Positions 5,896-17,169 are shown, counted from the first letter of the stretch. The stretch is DNA of 22,475 nt from Bacteroidales bacterium (GCA_024401915.1 JAKSKA010000003.1:1-22475); one strand, 5' to 3'. Notes: generated from the letters alone by a model not told the origin. Numbers and translations: made by a program.

Positions 5896-7719
5896 TCAAT
5901 ATAATCTTGTGTTCAACACCCTCTGCTCCACGTCCTTCCTTTCGTCGCAGATGCTCCCGTTGAGGTATTTCTCGACCATCAGGGACGCGATGGGCACCGC
6001 CCAGGCGGCTCCGAATCCCGCATTCTCGACGTACGCGGCCACGGCGATGCGGGGATTCTCGCGGGGAGCGAAGCAGATGAAAACGGAGTGGTCCTTGCCG
6101 TGGGGGTTCTGCGCCGTTCCCGTCTTCCCGCAAACCACGATGCCGGGGATCTGTGCTCCGAACGCCGTCCCGCCTGCGGAACCGCCGCCGTTGACAGCCA
6201 TATACATACCGTCGACAGCCGTCTCGAAATGGGCACGGTCCACCATAGTGAAATGCTTTTCGTGATATTTCGGATCAATCTCCAGTCCCGGTGAGTCCTT
6301 CACGATATGTGGGATGTAATAGTAGCCGCGGTTGGCCATAGTTGCGGCAAGATTGGCAATCTGGAGCGGTGTGGCGCCGATTTCCCCCTGACCGATGGAC
6401 AGGGAGACGATGGTCGGGAAACGCCAGGACCTGCGGTAGATCTTGTCGTAGTATGCCGACGTGGGGATGTTCCCGCCCCTTTCCGAAGGGAAGTCGCTGC
6501 CGAGTTTCTGCCCGAAACCGAAACTGAGCACGTACTCCCTCCATTTGTCGTACGCCTCGTGGAGGTTGTCGTATTGCTTGTTCTCGAGGATGTTCTTCAA
6601 CACATAGCAGAAGTAACCGTTGCAGGAGGTTGCAATCGCATCCTTGAAGGCCAGCGGGGAAGAGTGTGCGTGGCAGCCAAGCTTGTGGCCTTTCGCATAG
6701 GTGTATCCCTTGTCGCAGGGGTACATGTTCGAAGGCTGCAGAACTCCCTCCTGAAGGCCGATCAGGCCGTTTATCAGCTTGAATACCGAACCCGGAGGAT
6801 AGGACGCCTGGACCGTCCTGTTGAACATCGGCTTGTGTTTGTTGCGAGAAATCTCCCCGTAATACTTGCCTATGTTCGAAAGCACGTTGACATTGATTCC
6901 CGGACTGGAGACCATTGACAGGATCTCGCCGGTGGACGGTTCCAGTGCGATTATGCTCCCTATCTTGCCCTCCATAAGCGTCTGACCGTACTGCTGGAGG
7001 CGGGCGTCGATGGTTGTCACGATGTCCTTCCCGGGGACGGCCGGAGTGTCCATTGCACCATCGGCATAGGAGTCCTGCACCCTGTTGCGTGAGTCCCTGA
7101 GGAAGATGTGGTATCCCTTCTCGCCCCTGAGTTCGTTTTCCCTAACGGCTTCAAGACCCGTCTTTCCGATGAAATCGCCGGAACGGTATTCCCCGGGGTG
7201 CTTCTTCATATCGTCGGCATTCACTTCGGATATGTAGCCCAGGAGGTTGCCTCCTGCGTTGAAGGGGTGCTCCCTGAGATTCCTGACCTGGTATCTGAAG
7301 CCCGGGAAGCGGAATTGCTCTTCGGAGAACTTGGCGTAGGTCTCTACCGGCACCTGTTTGAGGAAGACCTCTGTGCGGTAGCCTATCTGGCGCCGGTGTT
7401 CGTAATACCACTTCATCTTCTTCCTGATGAAGTCCGGCTCCACGTCCAGCGCCTCCGCCAGCGCGAGGGTGTCGAAGGGCTTGACCTCCTTTGGCGTCAC
7501 GAGGATGTCGTAGCAGGTGGTGTTACCCACCAGAATCAGGCCGTTGCGGTCGTATATGATGCCCCTGGGCGGATAGATTGCCTCCCTGACCATCGAGTTG
7601 TTGTCGGAGTCGAGCTTGTATTTGTCATCGATGACCTGAATGTGAAAGAGCCTTATCAGGAGCACGATGGCGGCGGCGCCCAGGCCGATCAGCAGCTTGT
7701 TTTTCCTGTTTATCTCCAT
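5896..7719 (-). CDS. mrdA: Penicillin-binding protein 2 (elongation transpeptidase)
   Basis: This class B PBP cross-links new peptidoglycan during side-wall growth and activates RodA. The 607-residue protein has an N-terminal membrane anchor (KLLIGLGAAAIVLLIRLFHI), a dimerisation domain (with YPPRGIIYDRNG and the GYISEV...GDFIGKTGLE region) and a transpeptidase domain with all three active-site motifs: Ser311-x-x-Lys314 in PPGSVFK, Ser365-x-Asn367 in SCNG, and Lys532-Thr-Gly in CGKTGTAQN. Length is typical. It overlaps the end of mreD by 10 bases and is followed 1 nt later by rodA, so the three are very probably co-transcribed. Beta-lactams of the mecillinam type would act here by family knowledge. 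Confidence 0.97.
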   Translation of the reverse strand: MEINRKNKLLIGLGAAAIVLLIRLFHIQVIDDKYKLDSDNNSMVREAIYPPRGIIYDRNGLILVGNTTCYDILVTPKEVKPFDTLALAEALDVEPDFIRKKMKWYYEHRRQIGYRTEVFLKQVPVETYAKFSEEQFRFPGFRYQVRNLREHPFNAGGNLLGYISEVNADDMKKHPGEYRSGDFIGKTGLEAVRENELRGEKGYHIFLRDSRNRVQDSYADGAMDTPAVPGKDIVTTIDARLQQYGQTLMEGKIGSIIALEPSTGEILSMVSSPGINVNVLSNIGKYYGEISRNKHKPMFNRTVQASYPPGSVFKLINGLIGLQEGVLQPSNMYPCDKGYTYAKGHKLGCHAHSSPLAFKDAIATSCNGYFCYVLKNILENKQYDNLHEAYDKWREYVLSFGFGQKLGSDFPSERGGNIPTSAYYDKIYRRSWRFPTIVSLSIGQGEIGATPLQIANLAATMANRGYYYIPHIVKDSPGLEIDPKYHEKHFTMVDRAHFETAVDGMYMAVNGGGSAGGTAFGAQIPGIVVCGKTGTAQNPHGKDHSVFICFAPRENPRIAVAAYVENAGFGAAWAVPIASLMVEKYLNGSICDERKDVEQRVLNTRLY

Positions 7720-8231
7720 CTGCCCCTCTCCTCGTAAGTCAAAAGTCCCGTGATGAAGAAGGAAACAGTCGTGCTGAGCAGCAGCGAGAGCACGAACTTG
7801 ACGAGATTGAACCAGAACGGACGTGTCCCGGCCCCGTCAAGCCACAGATAGATGACGAGATACGCCGCAGTGGCGAAGATGATGCCGAGCAGCACCTTGC
7901 CGGAACCCTGTCTTGCCAGGGAAATATTTTCGGCCCTGGCGAACACCTCCTGGCCGAACACCAGCCTGACGATGCCCACCCTGGCCATTCCTATCGGCAC
8001 CAGCGCCGCCGTAGTGAGTCCGAGCTGCCCGTCGGAGAAGAAATCGACGGCGAAGCCTATGATGAAGGCCATCACGGTTGAGAATATGGTCCCTTTCGTG
8101 ACAGACAGGAAAAGGATCATCGCGGGCAGGTAGCAGAGCACGAGGTACTGCGAGAAGTTGAAGAAATTGTTCAGCAGTACCTGTGCAACCACGAGGATGC
8201 AGCAGATAAGGAAGTAACCGGGCCTGTTCAT
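7710..8231 (-). CDS. mreD: MreD, rod-shape-determining membrane protein
   Basis: The 173-residue integral membrane protein has about five hydrophobic spans (for example YFLICCILVVAQVLLNNFF, AMILFLSVTKGTIFSTVMAF, FVLSLLLSTTVSFFITGLL) and lies between mreC and the PBP2 gene. MreD sequences diverge strongly, so the call rests on size, topology and position. The patterns IGFAVDFFSDGQLGL and LTTAALVPIGMARV match the MreD style in Bacteroidales. It starts inside the mreC stop (4-base overlap) and its own end overlaps mrdA by 10 bases. It works with MreC to link cytoplasmic MreB filaments to the wall synthases. Confidence 0.88.
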   Translation of the reverse strand: MNRPGYFLICCILVVAQVLLNNFFNFSQYLVLCYLPAMILFLSVTKGTIFSTVMAFIIGFAVDFFSDGQLGLTTAALVPIGMARVGIVRLVFGQEVFARAENISLARQGSGKVLLGIIFATAAYLVIYLWLDGAGTRPFWFNLVKFVLSLLLSTTVSFFITGLLTYEERGRWR

Positions 8232-9064
8232 CTCAAATCCTCCTCTTCGCTGTTCTCAAGGTTCTCTATCTTGCCCCTTTCCGGGTTTTCCACTATCGTG
8301 ACATAGCGAAGCGTGGAGAAATCCTGGAAGAAGATGACGTCGGTGTTGTTGGTTACTCCGTCGGCCACGTGTGTGTCTCCTGTGACGCCAATCGGCAGGT
8401 CGGGCGGGAACACGGACGAGAAGCCGCTCGTGACCACCGTGTCCCCGGGCTCTATGCTGCAGTGCATAGGGATGTCCTTCAGGATTCCGCGGTTGCTGTG
8501 GATACCGTCCCACACCACCGGGGCGACGATGCCCGTCTTTCCTATCCTGGCGCTGATGCTCGTCTTGGTGTTCATTATCGTCAGCCCGTAGCTGTAGTGC
8601 TCGTCCACCGCGCAGACCGTGCCCACGACGCCCTTGTCGGCGATGATGCCGCTGTGGGGCTTGACCCCGTCCTCGCTGCCCTTGTTGAGGATGATGTAGT
8701 TGTGGGATGAGTTGCGGCTAATCTTTATCACGGTCGCCGGGATGGAGATGAAGCCCCAGTTGCGGTCGCTGACCACTGAATTCCTTTCGGTTTCAGCGTC
8801 CGCCGCGGCCCTGTATGCCTTGAGCTCCTCGTTGAGGCGGAAGTTCTCCTCAGCGAGCTCGCGGTTCTGTTTTTCGAGCCTGAAGTGGTTGCGTACAGTC
8901 TCTCCGGACCCCCAGAGCACAGCGAGGGTCTTGTGGGAAAACCGGTTTATCCAGATGTTCTGGAGAGTGGAACTGCTCTTCAGCATAGCAAGCGCAGCAA
9001 TCTCCAAAATAATGAAGACTGCTGCGTTCAAAGCCCATTTCCAGAGTCCGGATTCCTTTTGCAT
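8228..9064 (-). CDS. mreC: MreC, rod-shape-determining periplasmic protein
   Basis: The 278-residue protein has one N-terminal membrane span (ALNAAVFIILEIAALAML), a coiled-coil stretch (LEKQNRELAEENFRLNEELK) and the MreC beta-barrel core, with signatures NYIILNKGSEDGVKPHSGII, GVVGTV, and DTVVTSGFSSVFPPDLPIG. It bridges MreB/MreD to PBP2 and stimulates the RodA-PBP2 pair. I chose the ATG at 9064-9062 (MQKESGLWKWALN), which overlaps the mreB stop as ATGA; an open frame extends 48 bases further into mreB, but that extension has no MreC-like content. The acidic tail (ENLENSEEEDLR) overlaps the mreD start. Confidence 0.94.
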   Translation of the reverse strand: MQKESGLWKWALNAAVFIILEIAALAMLKSSSTLQNIWINRFSHKTLAVLWGSGETVRNHFRLEKQNRELAEENFRLNEELKAYRAAADAETERNSVVSDRNWGFISIPATVIKISRNSSHNYIILNKGSEDGVKPHSGIIADKGVVGTVCAVDEHYSYGLTIMNTKTSISARIGKTGIVAPVVWDGIHSNRGILKDIPMHCSIEPGDTVVTSGFSSVFPPDLPIGVTGDTHVADGVTNNTDVIFFQDFSTLRYVTIVENPERGKIENLENSEEEDLR

Positions 9065-10089
9065 CAGCGCATCAGGAATGAGTATTGTCCGGTGTGCTTC
9101 AGGGCGTCGCAAGTGCCTCTCGCCACTGCGTGGAGCGGATCCTCGGCGACGTGGAACTGGATGTTCACCTTGTCCGTGCAGCGTTGTGCGAGTCCGCGCA
9201 GCAGGGCGCCGGCGCCGGAGAGGCAGATGCCGTTCTTCACGATGTCGGAGTACAGCTCAGGAGGGGTGTTCTCGAGCACGTGGAGGATCGAGGTCTCGAT
9301 CTTGGCCACCGACTTGTCGAGGCAGTGCGCGATTTCCTGATGGGTGATGCGGGCCTCCACGGGGTGGGCCGTCATAAAGTTCGGGCCGTGGACCACGCAG
9401 GGCTCCGGGTCCTCTTCGTCGAGGTCCGGGATCACGGCGCCGACCGCAATCTTTATCTGCTCCGCGGTGATTTCACCGACGCGGATGTTGTGCTGCTGAC
9501 GCAGGTACTGCTGGATGTCGGTCGTGAACACGTCACCGGCCGTACGTATGCTGTCCTGCTGCACGAGGCCGCCGAGCGAGATGACTGCGATCTCGGTGGT
9601 GCCGCCGCCTATGTCGACGACCATATTGCCCTGGGGCGCTTCGACGTCGAGGCCGATTCCGAGCGCAGAAGCCATAGGCTCGAAAATCAGATACACGTCA
9701 CGGCCGCCTGCGTGCTCCGAGGAGTCGCGCACGGCTCGTATCTCGACTTCGGTAGAACCCGAAGGGATGCCGACAACCATCTTGATGTTGGGGGTGAGAA
9801 GACGGCTGCGGCGGTTATTCACCTGCTTTATGAAGCCGCGGATCATCATTTCCGCAGCGTTGAAGTCTGCAATCACTCCGTCGCGCAGAGGACGTATGGT
9901 CCTGATTCCGGGATTGGTCCTGTCGTGCATCAGCTTGGCCTTCTGGCCTATTGCAATGCACTTCTGCGTCATATTGTCCACTGCGACGATACTGGGTTCG
10001 TCAAGCACTATCTGCCCGTTCTGGTAGATGATGGTGTTCGCAGTGCCGAGGTCGATCGCGAGTTCCTGGTTCAAGAATGAAAATGCCAT
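9064..10089 (-). CDS. mreB: MreB, actin-like cell-shape protein
   Basis: This 341-residue cytoplasmic actin homologue forms membrane-associated filaments that orient wall synthesis. Visible ATPase motifs: phosphate 1 IDLGTANTIIY near the N-terminus, MVVGIPSG, the phosphate 2 loop VVDIGGGTTEIAVISLGG, and the adenosine motif LSGAGALLRGL near the C-terminus. The N-terminal MAFSFLNQELAIDLG has the short hydrophobic start typical of Bacteroidota MreB. It is the first gene of the mre cluster and faces ispD across a 76-base region holding the divergent promoter. The transcript probably runs through rodA. Confidence 0.98.
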   Translation of the reverse strand: MAFSFLNQELAIDLGTANTIIYQNGQIVLDEPSIVAVDNMTQKCIAIGQKAKLMHDRTNPGIRTIRPLRDGVIADFNAAEMMIRGFIKQVNNRRSRLLTPNIKMVVGIPSGSTEVEIRAVRDSSEHAGGRDVYLIFEPMASALGIGLDVEAPQGNMVVDIGGGTTEIAVISLGGLVQQDSIRTAGDVFTTDIQQYLRQQHNIRVGEITAEQIKIAVGAVIPDLDEEDPEPCVVHGPNFMTAHPVEARITHQEIAHCLDKSVAKIETSILHVLENTPPELYSDIVKNGICLSGAGALLRGLAQRCTDKVNIQFHVAEDPLHAVARGTCDALKHTGQYSFLMR

Positions 10090-10119
10090 ATCGGTATCGG
10101 TCTTGTTTTATAGACTTAT

Positions 10120-10149
10120 GCAAAAGTAAACAAAATTAGTTAATTTTGC
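10120..10149. promoter_or_regulatory. Palindromic divergent promoter (mreB / ispD)
   Basis: GCAAAAGTAA (10120-10129) and TTAATTTTGC (10140-10149) are inverted copies with one mismatch, separated by 10 bases. Each holds a TAnnTTTG box: TACTTTTG facing mreB (10128-10121 minus) and TAATTTTG facing ispD (10141-10148 plus). The design and spacing equal those of the element at 1561-1590, including the inner ACAAAAT. Expected start sites would leave leaders of roughly 25 bases (mreB) and 11 bases (ispD). Promoter function is inferred from motif and placement. Confidence 0.6.
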
Positions 10150-10165
10150 TGAAAGATTTTTCGCT

Positions 10166-10870
10166 ATGGAAAGAAAAATTTACGGAGTGTTCACGGCAGG
10201 TGGCAGCGGCGTGAGGATGGGGGCGCAGGTGCCGAAACAGTTTCTTGAAATCGACGGCAAGCCCATACTCCAGCGTACGATAGAACGTTTCCTTGAGGCC
10301 GTTCCGGAAATGGAGGTGATAGTGGTGCTTCCGAAGGACCATTTCTCCACATGGAACGAGCTGTGTATGAAGAACGCCTTCAACGTGAAGCAGACCCTTG
10401 TGGCGGGCGGTCTCACCCGTTTCCATTCCGTCCAGAACGCGTTGAGGAAAGTGCCTGACGGCGCGGTCGTGGCGATCCAGGACGGAGTGAGGCCCTTTGC
10501 GAGCATAGGATTCCTGCGCGGGATGTTCTCACGGATGGAGGATATTCCGGCCCTCATTCCCGTAAGGCCTGTCACGGATACTCTCAAGACACTCGAGCGC
10601 GATGTGGACGGCGTGCTCCGCACCTCAAACGTTCCGGACCCGGACAGGTCCGTCATTTTCGGCGCCCAGACCCCGCAGATATTCCATTCCGAAGACCTTA
10701 AGGAGGCCTACTGCACCGCATTCGACGTCTCGTTCACGGACGACGCCTCCGTGTTCCGTAAAAGCGGAAAACCCCTCGCCTGGTGTGAAGGCGAGAGGTT
10801 CAACATAAAAATCACGACCCCGGAGGACCTGAAGCTCTCCGAAGCCCTTATCGCGGGTCGAATGATTTGA
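10166..10870 (+). CDS. ispD: IspD, 2-C-methylerythritol 4-phosphate cytidylyltransferase
   Basis: IspD joins CTP and 2-C-methyl-D-erythritol 4-phosphate to CDP-methylerythritol, the third step of the non-mevalonate isoprenoid pathway that supplies undecaprenyl carrier lipid and quinones. The 234-residue protein has the nucleotide-binding start FTAGGSGVRMG followed by PKQFLEIDGKPILQRTIERF, the central VAIQDGVRPFAS (usual HDAARP region), PVTDTLK, and the C-terminal FTDDASVF and NIKITTPEDL motifs. The family normally has AAGxGxRM where this one has TAGGSGVRM, and HDxxRP where this has QDGVRP; both are minor variants. Its last 23 bases overlap the convergent Lrp gene. No other operon partner follows. 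Confidence 0.95.
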   Translation: MERKIYGVFTAGGSGVRMGAQVPKQFLEIDGKPILQRTIERFLEAVPEMEVIVVLPKDHFSTWNELCMKNAFNVKQTLVAGGLTRFHSVQNALRKVPDGAVVAIQDGVRPFASIGFLRGMFSRMEDIPALIPVRPVTDTLKTLERDVDGVLRTSNVPDPDRSVIFGAQTPQIFHSEDLKEAYCTAFDVSFTDDASVFRKSGKPLAWCEGERFNIKITTPEDLKLSEALIAGRMI

Positions 10871-11324
10871 CCCAGACCTGCCTTTCGAAGGCGGAGTCAA
10901 GGGAGATCATCGTTTCCGTGGACTGTATGTAAGGGATATTCTGGATGGTCTTGATAAGGATGTTGATGAGGTGATCGTTATCCCGGCAGAAGGCTTTCAG
11001 AAGCAGAGCGTACTTGCCGGTAACGAAGTGACATTCAACGATTTCAGGTATCGTTTTCAGCTTTTCGATAACGTCTTTATATTTCCCCGCCTCCGACAGG
11101 GAGATGCTGATGAAGACGCATACTCCGAGACCGATGGCGCTCGGCTTGACGCTGACCCTGGACCCAGTGATGACACCGGACTCCTCCAGCTTCGCCACCC
11201 TCTTGTGGATGGCGGCTCCGGAGATACCGCAGGAGCGGGCGATGTCCATATAGGGCCTTCTTGCGTCCTGGGCAAGTTCGAACAGGATCTTCCTGTCTAT
11301 GTCGTCAAGTTCGAACTTCGGCAC
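10848..11324 (-). CDS. Lrp/AsnC family transcriptional regulator
   Basis: The 158-residue protein begins FELDDIDRKILFELAQDARR, the standard Lrp opening, followed by a winged helix-turn-helix (ARSCGISGAAIHKRVAKLEESGVI) with a downstream GSRVSVKPSAIGLGVCVFI linker into the RAM ligand-binding domain (VECHFVTGKYALLLKAFCRDNDHL, then IPYIQSTETMISL). Such proteins form octamers that sense amino acids and bind many promoters; the ligand here cannot be told. The start is GTG, 3 bases after the topA stop, so the two are probably one transcript. Its 3' end overlaps ispD on the opposite strand. Confidence 0.93.
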   Translation of the reverse strand: MPKFELDDIDRKILFELAQDARRPYMDIARSCGISGAAIHKRVAKLEESGVITGSRVSVKPSAIGLGVCVFISISLSEAGKYKDVIEKLKTIPEIVECHFVTGKYALLLKAFCRDNDHLINILIKTIQNIPYIQSTETMISLDSAFERQVWVKSFDPR

Positions 11325-11327
11325 GCC

Positions 11328-13631
<2,304 letters not shown>

Positions 13632-13696
13632 AGTCGATTTTCTCATTTCGTTCTGCAAAGAAAAACAGAAACTCGGTAATTTTCAAAATTTAATCG

Positions 13697-13739
13697 TTAA
13701 TTTTGCGGACGCTATTTGCCGCCGTGATTATATCACGGC
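13697..13739 (+). promoter_or_regulatory. Promoter and leader hairpin of the PBP1A operon
   Basis: TTAATTTTGC (13697-13706) contains the box TAATTTTG, identical to the ispD -7 box, predicting a start near 13712. The leader would then contain a perfect 8-bp hairpin, GCCGTGAT (13721-13728), loop TAT, ATCACGGC (13732-13739), followed directly by seven As and the ATG 15 bases later. There is no T-run on the sense strand, so it is not a terminator for the downstream direction. It could shape mRNA stability or translation. For topA on the other strand, a weaker CTTTGC box is seen near 13655-13660. Confidence 0.45.
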
Positions 13740-13760
13740 AAAAAAATGACTTAGGTCCCG

Positions 13761-16151
13761 ATGAAAGATAATACACGCAAGACTCTGACAAAATGGTTCT
13801 GGATCATAGTGTGCACTCCGTTCGCACTGGTCCTCTTCCTCCTCCTTCTTGTGGGTGTGTTCGCCAGGATACCGTCCTTCGAGGAACTGGAACATCCCGA
13901 TAACAAGCTCGCCACGCTCATCATAGCGGAAGACGGCGAGGTGCTGACGACATTCCATATTGAGAACCGCACCTACGTTCCCTACGACGAGCTGTCCCCC
14001 TATCTGGTCCAGGCTGCAGTTGCAACCGAGGACGTGCGTTTCTACCGCCATTCCGGCGTAGATATGAAAGGCCTCGGCCGCGTGCTGGTGAAGACGCTGC
14101 TGCTTCACGATTCCAGCCAGGGTGGAGGAAGCACGATAACCCAGCAGCTTGCGAAGACGCTCTACCCCCGCGTCGAGAGCAAGAGCCGCATTCCGGGCTG
14201 GTCGAAGGTCGTGATGGTGTGGACCAAGCTCAAGGAATGGATTACCGCAGTCAAGCTGGAGCGCGACTATACCAAGGACGAGATTGTGGATATGTACCTC
14301 AATTCGATCTTCTTCGGCAGCGGTGCGTACGGTATCAAGTCCGCGTCGGAGACCTTCTTCGCCAAACAGCCTTCCGACCTCACGGTCGAGGAGAGCGCGA
14401 TGCTTGTCGGTATGGTCAACAAGCCCACGCGCTACAATCCCGCCCTCCATCCCGACCAGGCGCTCGCGCGCCGCAACTTCGTGATCGGGCAGATGGCAAA
14501 GGCGAAATACCTCACCCCCGCCCAGCGTGACTCCATCCAGCAGATTCCCATAACCCTCAACTATCAGGTCCAGGACCACAACGCCGGTCTTGCCCCCTAT
14601 TTCAGGGATATGCTGCGCAGGGACTTCAATGCGAAAAAGCCCAAGCGCTCATCATACGCTACGGCAGAGGACTACACCGCGGACTCGCTCCGCTGGCGTG
14701 ATGACCCCGTTTTCGGGTTCCTCAACAAGTACAAGAAAGCCAACGGCGAGAAATATGACATAGACCGGGACGGGCTGCGTATCTATACCACCATCAACTA
14801 CCGTATGCAGAAGTATGCGGAGGAGGCCGTTGCGGAGCACCTCGGAAAGACTCTCCAGAAGAGCTTCACCGCCGAGCAGAAGTGGAACAGGAATATGCCC
14901 TTTGCCAGCGACGTGGACAAGGCAACCGTCAACCTGCTTATGAACCAGGCCCGCAAGTGGAGCGACCGCTGGCGTCTGGGACGCAAGGCCGGCCTTGACG
15001 AGAAGGAAATCCTCGCCCAGTTCTCCAAGCCCGTGAAGATGCGTGTGTTCTCCTGGAACTCCCGCGGCTATCTCGACACGACGATGACCCCGGACGACTC
15101 GATAAAGTATTACAAGTCGATGCTCAGGACGGGATTCGTCGCGATGGAGCCGGGAACGGGCCACGTGAAGGCATACGTCGGCGGGCCGAACTACCGTTAC
15201 TTCAAATATGACAACGTGCGTCAGGGACGCCGTCAGGTCGGCTCCACGATCAAGCCCTTCCTTTATACCCTGGCTATGCAGTCGGGAATGAGCCCCTGCG
15301 ACCAGGTGGTGAACCTGCCACAGACCTTCATCCTCGCCGACAGCACGACCTGGACACCGAGAAGTACGGATTCGCCCACGATGATAGGTGAAATCGTAAC
15401 CCTGAAATGGGGCCTTGCCCACAGCTCCAACAATATCTCTGCCTTCCTGATGAAGCAGCTCGGACCCGAGGACCTTGTCAGGACCATCCACCAGATGGGC
15501 ATACGCACCCACATCGACCCTGTCTATTCGCTTTGCGTAGGCCCTGCCGACATCGCGATCTTCGATATGGTGGCGGCATACAATACCTTCCCCTCGAACG
15601 GCGTCTACATCACCCCGATGTATATCACCCGCATCGAGGACAACAGGGGTAACGTGATCGTGGAGAACACGCCCCGCCGCCGCGATGCCATCCCCGCATC
15701 CACCGCCTACCTTATGATCAACCTGATGAAGGGCGTGATCAACGAAGGAACCGGCGTTCGCCTCCGCACGAGATATGCCCTGAAGGGCGATATCGCAGGC
15801 AAGACCGGAACCACCAACGACAACTCCGACGGCTGGTTCATAGGCTACACGCCGAACATCACGGCGGGCGTCTGGGTCGGCGGAGAGGACCGCCAGACCC
15901 ACTTCAACTCCCTTGCCCTCGGCAGCGGTTCGAATATGGCGCTGCCCATCTGGGGCATCTGGATGAAGAAGTGTATGGAGGACGGAACGCTCGGCTTCAC
16001 GGAAAACGACGCTTTCATCGCCCCTCCGGGAGTGACGGTGAACCTTGACTGCGAGGATTCCGGGGAGTTCCTCGGCGGTTATCCTGAAGGATATGAGGGC
16101 GAGATCAAGTCGGAGCAGCAGGCAACGGAAGAAGAATATTATTTCAACTGA
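13761..16151 (+). CDS. Class A penicillin-binding protein (PBP1A type)
   Basis: This bifunctional murein synthase has 796 residues: a membrane anchor (WFWIIVCTPFALVLFLLLLVGVF), a GT51 glycosyltransferase domain with catalytic Glu90 in TEDVRFYRHSGVD, the GGGSTITQQLAKTLYPR motif and KDEIVDMYLNSIFFGSGAYG, and a transpeptidase domain with Ser495-x-x-Lys498 (GSTIKPF), SSNN (555-558) and Lys681-Thr-Gly (AGKTGTTND). It polymerises and cross-links glycan strands outside the elongasome. It leads an operon with ddl (1-base gap) and prmC. An acidic C-terminal tail (SEQQATEEEYYFN) follows the last domain. All catalytic residues are present. Confidence 0.95.
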   Translation: MKDNTRKTLTKWFWIIVCTPFALVLFLLLLVGVFARIPSFEELEHPDNKLATLIIAEDGEVLTTFHIENRTYVPYDELSPYLVQAAVATEDVRFYRHSGVDMKGLGRVLVKTLLLHDSSQGGGSTITQQLAKTLYPRVESKSRIPGWSKVVMVWTKLKEWITAVKLERDYTKDEIVDMYLNSIFFGSGAYGIKSASETFFAKQPSDLTVEESAMLVGMVNKPTRYNPALHPDQALARRNFVIGQMAKAKYLTPAQRDSIQQIPITLNYQVQDHNAGLAPYFRDMLRRDFNAKKPKRSSYATAEDYTADSLRWRDDPVFGFLNKYKKANGEKYDIDRDGLRIYTTINYRMQKYAEEAVAEHLGKTLQKSFTAEQKWNRNMPFASDVDKATVNLLMNQARKWSDRWRLGRKAGLDEKEILAQFSKPVKMRVFSWNSRGYLDTTMTPDDSIKYYKSMLRTGFVAMEPGTGHVKAYVGGPNYRYFKYDNVRQGRRQVGSTIKPFLYTLAMQSGMSPCDQVVNLPQTFILADSTTWTPRSTDSPTMIGEIVTLKWGLAHSSNNISAFLMKQLGPEDLVRTIHQMGIRTHIDPVYSLCVGPADIAIFDMVAAYNTFPSNGVYITPMYITRIEDNRGNVIVENTPRRRDAIPASTAYLMINLMKGVINEGTGVRLRTRYALKGDIAGKTGTTNDNSDGWFIGYTPNITAGVWVGGEDRQTHFNSLALGSGSNMALPIWGIWMKKCMEDGTLGFTENDAFIAPPGVTVNLDCEDSGEFLGGYPEGYEGEIKSEQQATEEEYYFN

Positions 16152-16152
16152 T

Positions 16153-17169
16153 ATGGCAAAATACAGCAAAATCGCAGTGATCTATGGCAGCGACTCTTCC
16201 GAGTGGGAAGTGGCGTGCCGCAGCGGAGAATACACGGCATCGTGCATAGATACCACAAAATATGACGTTTACGAGATTCTGGCCCGTTTCGGCAAGTGGC
16301 GCCTTGTCGCCTATCGCAAGAAGAACGCGATGAGGGTTGCTTTCCCCGAGGAGGCGCAGCCGGAGATCAACAAGGACGATTTTTCCGTAAACGTGCTCGG
16401 AGAGAACGTGAAGTTCGATTTCGCATATATAATGCAGCACGGCGCTCCGGGTGAGAACGGACTTATGCAGGGCTATCTCGAGATGGTCGGCGTGCCTTTC
16501 AGCAGCTGCTCGGCCTATGTGAGCACCGTTGCCTTCGACAAGTTCGCCTGCAAGTGCTATATACGCGAGCAGGGAATAGTGAAGTGTGCTCCCGATGCCT
16601 TCGTGCGCCAGGGAATGGATCTCAACCGCTTCGAGGAGAGGGTGGCCTCCACGCTCAAGTTCCCGGTGTTCGTGAAGCCCACCCAGGGCGGCTCGAGCTT
16701 CGGCGTGACCAAGGTGGCGAAGGCGGAAGACCTGCTGTCCGCAGTGAAATACGCGTTCTCGGAATGTCCCGGTGTGCTCGTGGAGCAGGGCATTGTCGGC
16801 CGCGAGCTCACCTGTGCGGCCTATTTCGACGGCAAGGAAGTCAGGACGCTGCCCCTCGTCGAGATAGTCACCGAGAACGAATATTTCGACTATGATGCCA
16901 AATATAACGGCCACAGCAGCGAAATCTGCCCCGCTCCCGTTTCCGCAGAGGAGACGGCGCTCGTGCAGAAGACGACAGCGGAACTCTATTCCTGCCTCGG
17001 CTGCAGCGGCGTCGTGAGGATGGACTACATCCTCGCGGAGGACGGCCTCTATTTCCTTGAGGTGAACACCATACCCGGAATGACGGGAGCGTCTCTCGTC
17101 CCGAAGATGGTGCGCACCGCCGGCATCGAGATGAGCGACTTCCTCAGCTGCATCATAGAGAACGCATAG
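16153..17169 (+). CDS. ddl: D-alanine--D-alanine ligase
   Basis: Ddl makes the D-Ala-D-Ala dipeptide of the peptidoglycan stem, using ATP. The 338-residue protein has the ATP-grasp features FVKPTQGGSSFGVTKV (ATP loop), VEQGIVGRELTCA, the omega-loop region YDAKYNGHSSEICPAPV, and the metal-binding end RMDYILAEDGLYFLEVNTIPGMT. The N-terminal part has HGAPGENGLMQGYLEMVGVPF, the usual HGxxGExGxxQGxLE block. I chose the ATG at 16153 (MAKYSKIAVIYG), 1 base after the PBP1A stop; the frame is open further upstream only inside PBP1A. The Tyr in the omega loop suggests an ordinary D-Ala-D-Ala rather than D-Ala-D-Lac enzyme. Confidence 0.96.
   Translation: MAKYSKIAVIYGSDSSEWEVACRSGEYTASCIDTTKYDVYEILARFGKWRLVAYRKKNAMRVAFPEEAQPEINKDDFSVNVLGENVKFDFAYIMQHGAPGENGLMQGYLEMVGVPFSSCSAYVSTVAFDKFACKCYIREQGIVKCAPDAFVRQGMDLNRFEERVASTLKFPVFVKPTQGGSSFGVTKVAKAEDLLSAVKYAFSECPGVLVEQGIVGRELTCAAYFDGKEVRTLPLVEIVTENEYFDYDAKYNGHSSEICPAPVSAEETALVQKTTAELYSCLGCSGVVRMDYILAEDGLYFLEVNTIPGMTGASLVPKMVRTAGIEMSDFLSCIIENA

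Noticed and set aside
8228..9112. Longer mreC start at 9112
   Set aside because: It would overlap mreB by 49 bases and adds residues unlike MreC; the ATG at 9064 gives the usual ATGA coupling.
13721..13739. Hairpin before PBP1A as a terminator
   Set aside because: There is no T-run downstream on the plus strand, and on the minus strand the T-run lies before rather than after the stem.
16045..17169. Longer ddl start at 16045
   Set aside because: The extra 36 codons lie inside the PBP1A gene in another frame and are Arg/Ser-rich; MAKYSKIAVIYG at 16153 is a normal Ddl start.
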